A stretch of DNA of 64,000 nt. Origin: Chimonanthus salicifolius. Lineage: Eukaryota; Streptophyta; Magnoliopsida; Laurales; Calycanthaceae. The notes beneath the pieces are model-generated. The model did no database searches. It worked only from the letters and a program-made list of their open reading frames with translations, and was not told the origin of the DNA. Made by a program: the position numbers and the translations under genes. Below are positions 1 through 10,954 of the stretch, piece by piece (positions within the stretch are counted from its first letter, which is position 1; every line of letters starts with the position of its first letter). The stretch lies in the NCBI GenBank assembly GCA_013350335.1, contig CM023540.1:27445175-27509174 (forward strand), in the 5' to 3' direction.

Positions 1-262
1 GATCGATACTACTATGGTCGCCCCTGGCCCACCTATCTACATCTAAGGAAGACCTTGGGTTTCAATCAACGGTGCGGCCCACCGATTTTCTTCTCCCCTT
101 CACAAATTGTTTGGCGGTACTCTCCTGGGAACGAAGGGGAGGAGTTCGGTGGATGCGGCAGGGGTTTGAAGTAGAAGGGTAAAATGGTAATTTCATCCAA
201 ATTTTTGAAAAAGAGTGTATAGGAAAAGAAAACCTAGGTGTCTGTATGACTCCCCTAAACTC
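1..262. mobile_element. 3' part of a foldback (TIR) element cut by the window edge
   Basis: Bases 175-260 carry the terminal motif of this element family (AGGGTAAAATGGTAATTTC, then a run ending near GGTGTCTGTATGA). Read in reverse, it matches the ends of elements at 7960, 39438, 49623 and 63829. The GC-richer part at 1-150 is, in reverse complement, similar to 8123-8210 (CACCGTTGAT...GGGGCGA.CAT.GT), so these are opposite halves of related elements. No coding capacity is visible. The left end lies outside the window. Confidence 0.5.
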
Positions 263-490
263 TGCCACTATCTTATACCAACTAGTAAAGCAAAATTAAA
301 AATATATGAATTTAAATTACATTCTTGTTTTCAAGAATTCAAAAGTGATTCTTTTATGAAAAAGAGAAGAAGTGACTATGAGTCTATGACCAAGCAAGCA
401 AAAAGTGACTCACTATCTTTAAAAAGGTGACTACCATTTTTTAAAAAGCAATATTTTTTCTAAACTAGTCAAGCAATTTCTCTCTCTTAT
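263..490 (+). repeat. 3'-flank relic of an HSP70 unit
   Basis: This stretch closely matches 48893-49100, the region downstream of HSP70 copy 5 (shared pieces include ACTATCTTATACCAACTAG and AGCAAGCAAAAAGTGACTCA). It is probably the tail of another array unit lying mostly to the left. At about 490 it joins the upstream module of copy 1. Short open frames here are not conserved between copies, so I call no gene. Confidence 0.6.
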
Positions 491-879
491 AGCTTAATGC
501 ACTCATGTTGGGTCGATTGCTTTTAAATTATTTAATCTGTTCTAATTCAAATTTCATGCAAATTTATCTTTTCTACCTCTATCCAACCTAAATTATACAA
601 AAATATAACCTAAACCCGTTAATTTCTTGTGTCAGATTAAAACTCGACCCTAATTTCACCCTAGCTGAAACGAAAACATAAAGCAAAACATGAGAGATTT
701 GGAGAGAGAGAGAGAGATGGCGTCAAATTGGTTTGGAAGGATCATGGTGGGATTTGTTCGTTCTAATGATTATCGAGAATCACTCAAACTTCCACTTTCA
801 AATTTCAATTTTACAACTCACCTTTTAAGGCAGAAGAATCCGCTCCTGATCGCGACCGTCTATTTCGATCCGACGGCGC
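490..879 (+). promoter_or_regulatory. Upstream module of HSP70 copy 1
   Basis: The stretch contains the block ATGGCGTCAAATTGGTTTGG followed by GGGATTTGTTCGTTC and ATCGAGAATCACT. It recurs before the 5' exons of copies 3, 4, 5 and 6 (17074, 27246, 44144, 54033). It parallels 53814-54059 plus 54933 onward. Relative to copies 3 and 5 it has lost the segment with the TATA-like box: the text jumps from GATCCGACGGCG directly to CAAAAAGTAACTC. A 71-codon open frame at 690 runs through the block, but its equivalent in copy 4 lacks the ATG, so I treat it as promoter rather than gene. Confidence 0.5.
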
Positions 880-957
880 AAAAAGTAACTCTTCCTCCTC
901 ACTGATTCCATTCATTGAAGCTCAAAGTTTCTACTCACACATAAATACTAGAGATTG
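880..957 (+). other. Putative 5'-UTR exon of HSP70 copy 1
   Basis: The sequence matches the non-coding first exon of the other copies (CATTGAAGCTCAAAGTTTCT...) and ends at a conserved donor, GATTG|GTATGTG. The matching acceptor before the coding exon is lost: copies 2-5 have CAG|GTTTACAA, whereas here it reads TCTGATTTACAA at about 5757-5768. This exon could no longer be joined normally. Confidence 0.5.
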
Positions 958-1985
958 GTATGTGTTATTTTTATCATTTTATATTTTTTAAATGTTTGGA
1001 AGATGGGGTTACTGATGGTGGTGTCGGTTCTTCAACTTGCGTTAACCAGTTCTGAATGGTGTCGGTCAAAAACCCTCACTTAGATAGATCAGTGATGTTT
1101 ATTTTTGTTTCTTCATTCAATATTATAGTTCTAATTTGCACCTGAAAAAACATGAAAGATAAGTGGGGATTATGGCTTCCCATTTTGACATTTTGAAAGT
1201 TACTTTTAGAAACTTGCTTCAAAGAAGGGCATATGTCATATATTCTAGTGTACACCAGAGATATCTCTTCAATGTGTGATGAAGAAAAAAGATGATGTTT
1301 GGGTCTCACTAATATTTTGAATATTCCCGGAATCCGGCATCATAGCGGTTCGGTGGCTGATAAAACGGCACAACACTAATACCATAAAAAACCCGACATC
1401 CATCCGGTAAACCATTCAAAATATAAGCACCGCTCTGTCTTTTCGCAATCATTTTCATTTAAACAGTTGAAAAGAATGTTGCTTTGTTGGTGGAAGCCGA
1501 ATGTAGAAGACGATGGAAGAAAGAGGAAAGTCAGGTTTTCTTACACACCCCTTTTTTACTCAGCAAGAGCAGTAAACTCTTTTTCCAGTTAATAAGAAAA
1601 ATGAAGAATGATGGGGTCTTTTGAAACTATTAAAAATAAGAAAAAAAATTAAGGGAGAGGGATGTAAATAGAGTGAGGTATATTATTTAATTATTTTGAA
1701 TAACTAATTCTTTACGTTCACTTTATCAATTCTTTAAGTTTAAAATAAACTATATTTTGTTTTTATTTTTAATCAAATAACATAATAAAAACATAATCAA
1801 GAAGTATACTTATCATCTTCATTTTTTTTGATAAATTAAGTATAAACTTTTCTGACTTTTTATTTTGTACATATGGTTGTATTTTTTTTTTTTAACTATA
1901 TATGTCTATATGCAGATATATGTATCAATATATGACTAAAAATGTAATGAAACGACTTACATTTTACTAATGAAATACTATTGAG

Positions 1986-2129
1986 CAGGGTCTGAATATC
2001 GGGCGATATGCCGATATCTCGGTCGCGTCATATCTGTCGATATCGGCTGTTTTTGTTAAAAAAAAAATAATTAAGGAGAGAGAAAAATATCGACTGATAT
2101 ATCGGTAGAGACCTTTTTTTCGCCCCCTC
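1986..2129. mobile_element. hAT-like MITE of the CGGCCGATAT family
   Basis: The 144-bp element begins CAGGGTCTGAATATCGG and is flanked by a perfect 8-bp target duplication, CTATTGAG (1978-1985 and 2130-2137). The interior consists of imperfect GATATCGG/CCGATAT palindromes. The right terminus is slightly mutated (CCCCTC instead of CCCCTG). The paralogous copy at 56166-56295 keeps CCCCTG. The 8-bp duplication and CAGGG ends fit the hAT superfamily; no transposase is present. Confidence 0.8.
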
Positions 2130-2929
2130 CTATTGAGTCTCATTTCGGTTCTTTCTGGTCTATTCTGACAGGAACGAGCCTTGATCTAGACAAAATGGGT
2201 TGCATCTGATTCTTTCGTCTATACCCGTTCTATTTTACCGATTTTATTTTTTTAATTATATATTATACATTTAAAATCTAGCTATGTAGACTTAATAAGT
2301 TACAAAAGTAGCAAATTCAATTTTCAACTACTTGGAATTAATAATCAAAGTTATGAGGTATCCTTAATTCATAGATGTTTGTTGACTTTAACCACTTAGA
2401 TAAAGTGGCTCAAAATTGAGTTTTGTATTGAAATTTAGTTCAACAGTCGTCAAGTCTGTTTTCATTTTATATGGTCTAACATTTTATGAATTTAATGAAA
2501 ATTGGTGAAAAAAATAAAAAATGGGCCTAATGTGTTGAGTTTTGACCTTCGAGTTTTGAATAAATTAGAATGCAAGTTTATTTATTGAATTTTTATTTGA
2601 TTTTTATTAGAGTAAAATTCAAACTCTCTTGAATGACTATTTGATAATTACACTATTATAACTTGAGATTAAGAACATAAACAGGTACATAATGATAATT
2701 TATGTTTTAAGTTGTATAGCTTAGTCTAAAATGATGAAATACTTAATTGCAACTTTTTTATAAGTTTATAGTATTTTCTTCATTCTTTTATTTTTAAATG
2801 GATTTTGAACCGGCTTTGACAACTATGGAAATCAGTGTTATGCCAAAGGATTCCACCACATGTGACTGTGAGTGGATCCGAACGGGGTGGGGGAAGAGGT
2901 CCCAAGGGGGTGGGGGAAGAGGGGGAACC

Positions 2930-3073
2930 AAGGTCGGCTTGGGCATAGGCGGTATAGGCCGCCGCCTAAGGCCCCTACACATTTAAACTCCTTAATATAT
3001 CAGTCACAAAGGGCCTCTGAAATCTCACTCCGCCTAGGCCCCTGAAATTTTATGGGATCTCAGGGCCGGCCTT
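2930..3073. mobile_element. GC-rich hAT-like MITE
   Basis: The block starts AAGGTCGGCTTGGGC, ends GGGCCGGCCTT, and is flanked by GGGGAACC (2922-2929) and GGGGAACA (3074-3081), an 8-bp duplication with one mismatch. Its base composition is far from the AT-rich surroundings. The paralogue lies at about 57085-57224. Overlapping open frames on both strands here are low-complexity Pro/Gly-rich translations and are not called as genes. Confidence 0.55.
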
Positions 3074-3559
3074 GGGGAACATGGCCTCTTCATAATTCCA
3101 TCACTTCTATTTAATGCTAGAAACTGTTTTTAAATTTTTGAGAAAAATTGTTGTCCGTTAATAAAAATGAACTTTTCTAATATTGTCTCCTCTCTGCAAA
3201 TGAAATCTCTTTTCTATGTGAATAAAAGCAAGAAAAAAATGAGATATACTTCCCAACCAAAAATTTAGATTGCAATCTATTCTTAAAATTTTGCTAATCA
3301 CTAAGGAATCCATTTTAATCTTCCAGACTCTCTTTCAGGACTGCCAACAATTACGACTCCTGTTACATATTTTTATTATTTTTTTGGCATTTTTGTGATT
3401 TTGCGTTTTGTTTTTCCATATGGATATAAGAGTAATTTTGATAAAAGAAATTCTTAAGGTTTTTAATTTTAATTTTCATTAATTATATGCATAAAGGGTT
3501 TTTTTTTATTGGAGTTTGATTATTTAATTAATATGGTTTTTTTTTTTTTTAATTTATAT

Positions 3560-3692
3560 GTGGAAAACTGCGAGATACCGAGCGTAAAACTCCATGGGTG
3601 AGCCCATTACCTCAAGGGCACACCAAGGTTAAGCCATGGGGGTTCGAACCCAGATGGGATGCAACTAGTTGAACTACACCTTAGTGGGTAAT
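3560..3692 (-). mobile_element. tRNA-derived SINE (minus strand)
   Basis: On the minus strand the head reads GTAGTTCAACTAGTTGCATC, resembling a pol III A box. A B-box-like GGGTTCGAACC(C) is at about 3641-3651. The element runs down to a poly(T) tract on the + strand, the poly(A) tail of a minus-strand SINE. Compared with the paralogue at 57650-57800 it lacks about 20 bp beside the B box. Confidence 0.6.
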
Positions 3693-5783
3693 ATGATTTT
3701 TTTTTTCATTAAGGAGAATGTCAAAATATTTAATTTTGTAATAATATTTCAATCTGAATTTGAATTTGAATATTAAGATATGAATTAAATGTAAATTTCC
3801 AAGTCCCAACCATTGACGTGTGAGAGTTTAAGTTTATTTTACAATAATTTATGGCTGATTTACTTTTGACCGTCTGAAGTGCCCTTAGGTGCCACTTTAA
3901 TTAATTTTTTTTTATTAGCAATATAAGCACAAATAGTTGTGCAAGATTAGAGTCCTATCATATTACCATTTACATAGGATTTTTTGGTATGGACGAATTT
4001 CACACTTAGGCAAAATTTGGATGCATTGTAATTTATTTGAAGATCATGCTTTGGTCGAATTTCTCAAGCAATATTAACTTTTGGAAAAAATATTTTCTTC
4101 TCCAAATTTTTACTAGGGAGAAATTATCAGGGTTGTGTACTTCAGATCTTTTGATCCATCTCCGATATTCGGATACTGGTTAGTACCATGAATTAATTTA
4201 ATTATTTGTTTAGGCTTGAATTCAATTATATACTTAATTTTTAAATATGTCTTGATTTCATTTAATTTGATAAAATTCATGAAAAGAGATATCATTAATT
4301 CTAATTCAACCCTAAATACTGATTTTCATGGGAACTTGATCTCTTAAAAGAATTATTAATCGTACTAACGGAAGAGGCAATCTAAACTTTCAAATTTACA
4401 ATAAATTTGAAACCCTTCAGTTGTTCATAAAAACGGCCTTTTTGTCTTCCTCGTATTACATCACTATGCAATGAATTCTCACTCAAGAGACCCTCAGTAG
4501 AGAGAGTCACCTCAACTTCAATTATATACTCTCTTCATATTATTTGGATTTCAACATAAGTTGAAATACAAAATTTGGAAAATATAAATGATTTTTAAAA
4601 AAATTATATTCGCCGATATTTGTTATTTTCACTAAAATTTCTAAAATTTTGGTAATTTCATCCGTTAACAAATTCTGGTTAACACAGTCAGTCCATATAT
4701 CCAATGACCAAAATTTTTATTTCGCCCTGAAAAAATTTTAACAATAAAAGGGAGATGGTATAAGAAATCAATGCAACAAATACCGGCATTATTCTTATTT
4801 TTACTGTGATAATATTGAAAAATATCATTTTATGTTAATATCAGGATTTTATCACTTCACATGTTATTATCGCGAAAATCCAGTGTTATTGCAAAAATAT
4901 CATGAAAATTTGATACTATCATGATATTAACGGCACTATGTAAAATTTATTTCTTAGAGTAAAATTGTATTATCATAAATTATTAATGGTTATTTTTATT
5001 TAAATATATTTATTATATTTTAAATATTATCACCGAACCCAAATAAGACTCCGATCTGTTACTGAGGTCCGGTGCCAATCGGTTCATTTACCATTCCATG
5101 CAACAGCGTGTGCATTTATAACTCTTGGGCGTCGTGGAAATGATCTCTCCCTTCTTTCATATTAACTCCATTGATCGGTTCATTCAGCGTCTGCATGCAA
5201 CAGCGTCTGAGCCGGGTATCATAGCAGACTTTTGGGTTACAACTGTAAAAACCCGGCGGTAAGGTTGAAGAATGAGTTTTTGAGTTATTGATTCATGGTC
5301 TTACGAATGATACATGTGAAGTTAATGTGGAATTGTACTAAATTGTTATTACCACCAATGCTTAATTAGATGACCGTAGTTGAGCATTTGGGTGAACCCC
5401 TGAACTCAGTTTGCTTCAAATCCTAGCCTCACTCACCGATGACGGTAAAACTTACCTTTGCGTCTATAATATGAATTTATGGGTTTGTCCCTGATTTTAG
5501 CATTTAAAAATTAGGTCTTTGATCTGCTTTGAGCCATATCTTAGACTAGCCACTGACTAGAAGTTAGAATCTTTGAAGAATATAACAATTCAGTCTGATG
5601 AAATAAAGGGCAGTGGATATAAATATCAGATGAATATAAACATCAAATAGGTCAAAATTTATTATGCTGTCATTCAGTTAATCGAAATAACTAGAAAAAT
5701 TATTCGAAAAGACTTTAGTTTACACCAACATGTATTCTTTAAATCTAAATTTTCTATTCTGATTTACAATCATCAAGTACTGA

Positions 5784-5995
5784 ATGGAAGAAAATGGCAA
5801 AAGTTTGGCAATTGGCATTGATCTTGGCACTACACATTCGTGTGTTGGTTTTTTGCTTACAAACCATAATAGGTTTGAGATCATAACCAATGATCGAGGC
5901 AACTGTACTACACCATCATCTGTTGCATTCACAGAAATTGAGCGTCGATGCTGCAAAGAATCAAGCTGCGATGAATCCCATCAACACTATCTTTG
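5784..5995 (+). pseudogene. HSP70 copy 1: exon-1-only pseudogene
   Basis: This is the first coding exon of a cytosolic HSP70. Residues 1-50 are recognisable, including the phosphate-1 loop of the ATPase domain ([12 protein letters not shown]) and [16 protein letters not shown]. The exon is 212 nt against 220 nt in copy 3. An 8-nt deletion after the IERR codons shifts the frame, so the expected KNQAA..NPVNTIF is read out of frame. The splice donor is mutated (CTTTG|TT instead of CTTTG|GT), and the acceptor of the upstream intron is also lost. Exon 2 is absent: intron-like sequence runs directly into HSP70 3' flank. Copy 6 is the closest relative. A function is very unlikely. Confidence 0.9.
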
Positions 5996-6697
5996 TTAAA
6001 TTTTTAGTTTTGGAATCTCATTATCTCTTGTTCCATATGATTCCAAGCTGTTTTTGCTTGTCGCTTGTGGATGTCACGTTCTCTTAATCTCCATTTGATA
6101 ACTATGCCCTTCTAATCTTCTCTTGTTTTTAGCTATTTATAAGGCACATCCATTTTTCTTAATTTCCAAGAAATGCTCATGAAGACATTGATGAGCCTCT
6201 AAATAATGTTATTATTATGGAATGGAATAGTATTTGAAACTTGATATACATGTGAAGACTCTTTGATAACCATGAAATGGACATGACTGCTAACAGTTAT
6301 TTCTGATAGAATTCATTGTCCCATTTTTTTTTTTTAATTAAACTGTCAATGTCATTTAAATGCATATGACTTCAGATAATTAGTTTTTTTTTTTGTTAAT
6401 TTTGTAGTGATCTCATTTTTCTGCTTAAAAATGAAAAATGGGACTGTATTGGAGTATCTTACCTTTCCTTGTTCCCTATCGTGGCCGTTGAACACTGCAT
6501 TCTAAGCCATGGCTTGAAGACTAGTTGGAGGACTACCAAGTCTTCTCTCCAATGAAATTGTCTTGAGTATTGAGCATCCGATTAATGGCCAATCATGGGT
6601 TAGAAATATATAAAAATAAATGCAATAACGAGCCAAGATTTTGATACATGAGTTTATATAATAAAGATGATTTCATGAAAACTAAAATCACTTGATT
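5996..6697 (+). repeat. Remnant of the coding intron of copy 1
   Basis: The stretch matches the intron between coding exons of copies 2-5 (for example AAGGCACATCCAT, ACCATGAAATGGACATG, GAGTTTATATAATAAAG). Near 6690-6702 it changes without a break into sequence that in copy 3 lies after the stop codon (GTGATTTCTAATCATC, about 22143). The intron end, the whole of exon 2 and the start of the 3' UTR are deleted. Confidence 0.8.
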
Positions 6698-7580
6698 GTG
6701 ATTTCTAATCATCTATGCTTTTGATGTTTTATATACGATCTATTTCATACTCTAGTGGGAAACTTGAAATGGCCTTTACGTTTGAACTTTTCATCACAAA
6801 AGAAGTATCTCAAGAGATGATACAATTATATAATGATCAATTAGCTTCTATCTTGTATTAACTAGTAAAACAAAATTAAAAATATATAAATTTAAATTAC
6901 AATCTTATTTTCATGAATGCAAAAATGACTTTCTTTTAAAAAAGTGACTACAAAAGTGATTGACTTCTTTTAAAAAAAGTATAGTTTTTTTCTCTTATAG
7001 GGCAGTTGTCCCGATGTGAGATACAAGCAATCTAACCACTTCTATTTCTTTTGAGGCATCCATCCATGACTGTGACCTGGTCTTAATAAAGTTATTCTCT
7101 CATATTGTAAGCCATACAAAATTGACTGCAAATTATTTTGAGAATAAAATAACGATCTGACTAATGGAGGATTACTAGCTTAGCTATTTTATAATCATCA
7201 ATATTTGAGTTATTTTATAATTTCTCTTTTTTTTTTCCCTCTCACTGATGTAGGACTCGTTCATATCCAATAATCTCCTCTTAATCTCTCTCTCAAACGA
7301 AGCTCTCCGGTGGATAAACGTGTCTGATAGGTAGAGTTTCCCCACCCCATATGAAATGTTCATTGAAGCAATGGTCACATGGTATTACGTTGTGCATCTA
7401 AGCATAAAATCTACTAAATGAGATGATAGTGGCGTCGCTGGAATAGTTTTTTTTTTTTTCAATATGTTATCCATAAAAAATCACCCTCATCTGATTGATC
7501 AAGCCATGTTTCCAAAAGCGATAAAATTTAAATCAATTCACCAAAAGCAATTTTTTTCTAAAAGAAACAAGCAATTTCTT
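6698..7580 (+). repeat. HSP70 3' flank, copy 1, with internal deletion
   Basis: The sequence is paralogous to 22143-23780 and 60847-62500. Near 7352 about 770 bp present in copy 6 (61511-62277) are missing. No gene is visible. Confidence 0.65.
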
Positions 7581-7584
7581 TTTG

Positions 7585-7960
7585 GGAGTCATATATACAC
7601 CCAGAAAATCTTTCCTTACACACTCACATTCCAAAAGTTGATGGAAATTACCCTTTTACCTTTCCACTTTAAAACGCCGCATCCACCTAACCAAAAAATT
7701 GTTCGGAGGATGTGATGCACCGAATGAAAAAAATTTGTACAGTGAGATTTTCAAACGAAGTTGTTTCTCGACCGATTTATACAAATAAGATATCAAAATT
7801 CATCTACTCTGAATTTTATTAACTCCGGGACTGATTTTAAGTGAAAAGGGTATAGTTTTGAGATTAAAAAATCGTACCCAAAGAATTAAGAGGGAAACTA
7901 CTGCGATCATCCAATTAATCACATGAAAATTATTGTCGAAATTATGAGCTTTTAATCTTG
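7585..7960. repeat. Scrambled fragments: foldback end, half palindromic unit, displaced flank
   Basis: At 7590-7700 lies a foldback-type terminus (ATACACCCAGAAAATCT, then GGAAATTACCCTTTTACC). At 7712-7905 there is about half of the ~385-bp palindromic unit found at 23789 and 62507. At 7903-7960 is a piece (CTGCGATCATCCAATTAATC) that in copy 6 sits at 61799, inside the segment missing near 7352. The order has been rearranged relative to the two paralogues. Confidence 0.55.
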
Positions 7961-8410
7961 GCAACACATATAGACACCCGAAAATTCTGTCCCAATACAC
8001 TCGATTTTCAAATTTTAGGTGAAATGACCATTTTGCCCTTCCACTTCCACTTCTGCCGACACTGCCGAAGGAAATGTTCCTTCGGATGGACGAATGATTG
8101 ACCGAATAAGGGAAAAAAACATGTGGGCTCCACCGTTGATCGAAACCCATGGTTTTCGTTAGCCGTACGTGGGATAGGGGCGATCATGGTGGTGTCGATC
8201 CTAGGGTCAGAAGTGCAGGATCCACTTGGAACTAAGAAAAAAATCCAAATCATTGATTTTCAGACGTCCAAAACAGCAGTTGAAGAAATTAGCCAGAGGA
8301 GAGTCATACCATACTCCAATCAGAGATCTGATGGTACATATAGATAGACCATAAAAAAATAGAATGAGTATAGTGGAACCCACATGTAGAAACTTTTTTC
8401 TTATCACCTG
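7960..8410. mobile_element. Foldback/TIR element fragment
   Basis: The left end carries ATAGACACCCGAAAATTCTG and GGTGAAATGACCATTTTGCC, as in the elements at 39438, 49623 and 63829. The interior at 8123-8210 is inversely related to the start of the window. A right terminus is not clear, so the end given is approximate. Open frames on both strands here (up to 116 codons) lack similarity to anything I recognise. Confidence 0.45.
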
Positions 8411-8884
8411 GTATAGAGCCGAGAAGAAGATCTAAATGACATAGAAAATTGTGAAATCTAAATGTGATGTCCCGTCCCAGTCGGTGCGACCGAGGAAAGT
8501 TCAGCTAATTTAAATATAATGATATAATAAATAAACAAAAAGTAGAGAAGGATTTGGAGGGTTTTGTTTCTTCTCTCCCGTGTGAGGGAGATGAAAAGAG
8601 TTGTTGGTAGGGCCCACGTGGGCTATTGATTATTTCTTTTAATGTTCCTTCGACTGCAAGTAACGTTGGGAGTGGTTTTGAGAAAGGAAAAGTGAAAGTG
8701 GTTTTTAGACGAGGAAAAGTGTAAGTGGTTTTTTTGAGCCGTCCATGTACTCGAGATGATTAATATTAATTTCAATTGAATTTTTAATTGAATCTGAATT
8801 TTCAAACTGAAAAGTAATATTTAAATTAAAAAAGAACATTAGATGTGAGAAAGAACATCAGATATGAAAGGGTTTTCAAATAGA
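8411..8884 (+). promoter_or_regulatory. Distal upstream module of HSP70 copy 2
   Basis: The block recurs before copies 3-6. Marks are GAGAAGGATTTGGAGGGTTT, GGGCCCACGTGGGCTATTGA, GCAAGTAACGTTGG and CATGTACTCGAGATGATTAA. Equivalents start near 16200, 26290, 43205 and 51865. The palindromic GCCCACGTGGGC holds a CACGTG core (G-box-like; plant bZIP/bHLH sites have this core), but whether it acts as a promoter is inference. The proximal half of the module is missing here, replaced at 8885. Confidence 0.45.
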
Positions 8885-9090
8885 GCACTTACACACATCT
8901 GAATTTTCTGTCTCTACACACTCGAAATCAGATTTTTAGGTGAAATTACGATTTTACCTCCGCATTTTCATTCATTCGAATGAATGCCCAGTTTATTTTG
9001 GCATTCATTCGAATGAATCCTCAAGTGTATTTTCAATTCATTCGAATGAATGAGCTGAACAGTAACACAGAATACTGTTCATTCAAATGA
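8885..9090. mobile_element. Transposon fragment with ATTCGAAT palindromes replacing the copy 2 promoter
   Basis: The stretch starts like the foldback termini (CACATCTGAATTTTCTG, GGTGAAATTACGATTTTACC). It holds four near-identical palindromes, CATTCATTCGAATGAATG or variants, at about 8974, 9003, 9039 and 9079. In copy 4 about 870 bp, including the proximal promoter, lie between the corresponding flanks (26600-27470). Here there are only about 210 bp of unrelated sequence. Confidence 0.6.
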
Positions 9091-9175
9091 ATGTTGCAGA
9101 AAAAGTAGCTCTCCCTCCTCAGTCATTCCACTCATTGAAGCTCAAAGATTTTACGCACAGACAAAGAAGAGATCG
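9091..9175 (+). other. 5'-UTR exon of HSP70 copy 2
   Basis: The non-coding first exon starts near GTTGCAGAAAAAGTAGCTC and ends at the donor GATCG|GTATG. The 3' half is conserved in all six copies. The start is set by where similarity to copies 3 and 4 begins; the transcription start is not visible. Confidence 0.55.
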
Positions 9176-10931
9176 GTATGTGTTATTTTTATCATCTTAT
9201 GTTTTTTAAAATGTTTCTGTTTTCATAAATTCACACCAAAACAAGGAAGGTGAACTACTGATGGTGGTGTCGGTTCTTCAAGTTCTGAACTTTTGGTGGT
9301 GCCGGTCTAACACCCTAACTTAGAGAGTTCAGATTAGATGCTTAATTTATTTATTTTTATTCAATATCATAGTTTTGATTTGCATCTGAAAAAAAACATG
9401 AAAGATGAGTGGGGATTATGGCTTCCGATTTTGACATTTTGAAAATTACTTTTAGAAACTTTCATTAAAGACGTGATATATTCTAGTGTATGCCAGAGAT
9501 ATCTCTTCAATGATTGATGAAGAAAAAAAATAAAATGAAGCCGAAGGTAGAAGACGATGGAAGAAGGGAGAGAAAGAGGAAAGTAAGGTTTTGTCATTAA
9601 TACACTACCCTTTTTTTACTCCGCAAGAGCACTACTCTTTTCCGAGTTAATAATTTAAAAAAATTGGATCTTTTCATGGTTATTTTGTGTAATCCGACAC
9701 AGATTTTACTATATTATCAATTTTATTTTTTGTATCAATAATAAAATTGAACCTGACTTTCTGTAAAATTTCAGTCAGCCAATTTACTGTTAATACATTT
9801 ATAATTTAAAAAATCATACTTTACATTTATCTCCACCTCTATATAAAAAAGAAGAATGATGGATTCTTTTGAAACTATTCAAAAATAAGAAAGGTTAAAG
9901 GTGGAGAGAAGTAAATAGAGTGAGGTTTATTATTTAATTATTTATTTTGTCTAATTCTTTACATTCACTTTATCCATTCTTATAATTTAAAATAAACTAT
10001 ATTGTTTTTGATAAAATAAGAACATAGTCAAGAAGTATGATTATCATCTTCATTTTTTTTTTTTTTTTTGATGAATTAAGTATAAATTTTCCCAACTTTT
10101 TATTTTGTACATATGGTTTTATTTTTTACTTTTTAACTTTATATATCTATATGTAGATATATGTATAAAAATATGAAGATGATAAGTATACTTCCTAATT
10201 ATAAATTTACATTGCAATCTATTTCTAAAATTTTGCTAATCACTAAGGAATCCATTTTAATCTCTCTCTCTCTCTCATGATTGCAACCTATTACAATTTA
10301 TAACATTAGGAAACAATAATTAATTTGAGACTAAATTCTAATATCTTAGTAATGTGAAATATTAATAAGTTAACATAATCAAATGATGATTGACTAATTG
10401 ATTCATGATCTTATGAATGATACATGTGACGTTAATGTGCAATTGTACTAAACTGTAATCACCGACAATGCTCGCTGAATTAGATCACAGTAGTCAAGTT
10501 GAGCTTTTGGGTGAACCCAAGAACTCTGAGTTTACTTCAAATCTAAGCCTCACTTTCCAATGACTGTAAAAATTTCCTTTGCCTCTGCAATATGAAATTT
10601 ATGGGTCTGTCCCTGATTTTAGCATTTTAAGATAAGATAATTGATCTGTTTTGAGCCATATCTTAAGAGTCACCACTCACCAGAAGTGAGGATCTTTGAA
10701 GAATTGAACTATCCAATCTAATGAAATAAAGGACATTGGATAAAGAAGTTTTAATGTTGATAACTCATTTCATTCGTTAGATCAGATGAACATAAACATC
10801 AAATAGGTAAAATTTTAATATGTTGTCATTCAGTTAACTGAAAATGTTGAAATATTGCTCGAAAAGACTTTATCGTACACATAAATGTATTCTTCAAATC
10901 TAAATCTTCGTCCCTCCTATTTTCCATGCAG
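9176..10931 (+). other. 5'-UTR intron of HSP70 copy 2
   Basis: The donor is GATCG|GTATGTG and the acceptor TTTCCATGCAG|GTTTAC, with a pyrimidine-rich tract before it (1756 bp). The intron is collinear with those of copies 3 and 5. No gene or insertion is recognised inside; an AT-rich low-complexity part lies at 9780-10200. Confidence 0.65.
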
Positions 10932-10954
10932 GTTTACAATTCATCAAGTACTAG

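Larger units (their letters stand above)
958..5765 (+). other. Former 5'-UTR intron of copy 1, expanded by insertions
   Basis: The first ~1 kb and the last ~500 bp match the 5'-UTR introns of copies 2-5. A block conserved in all six copies is the stretch around 1145-1215 (CATGAAAGAT.AGTGGGGATT, then GACATTTTGAAA). The middle (about 1935-5270) holds extra sequence absent from copies 2-5, including two hAT-like MITEs and a SINE. The same inserted order is present in copy 6 (56100-59400), so it predates that duplication. No protein gene is visible in these 4.8 kb. Confidence 0.55.

Noticed and set aside
690..905. Small gene starting MRDLERER, with MASNWFGR conserved before several HSP70 copies
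   Set aside because: The DNA block is conserved, but copy 4 lacks the ATG, copy 6 is interrupted by a hAT element, and the frames end at different points. Promoter sequence explains it better.
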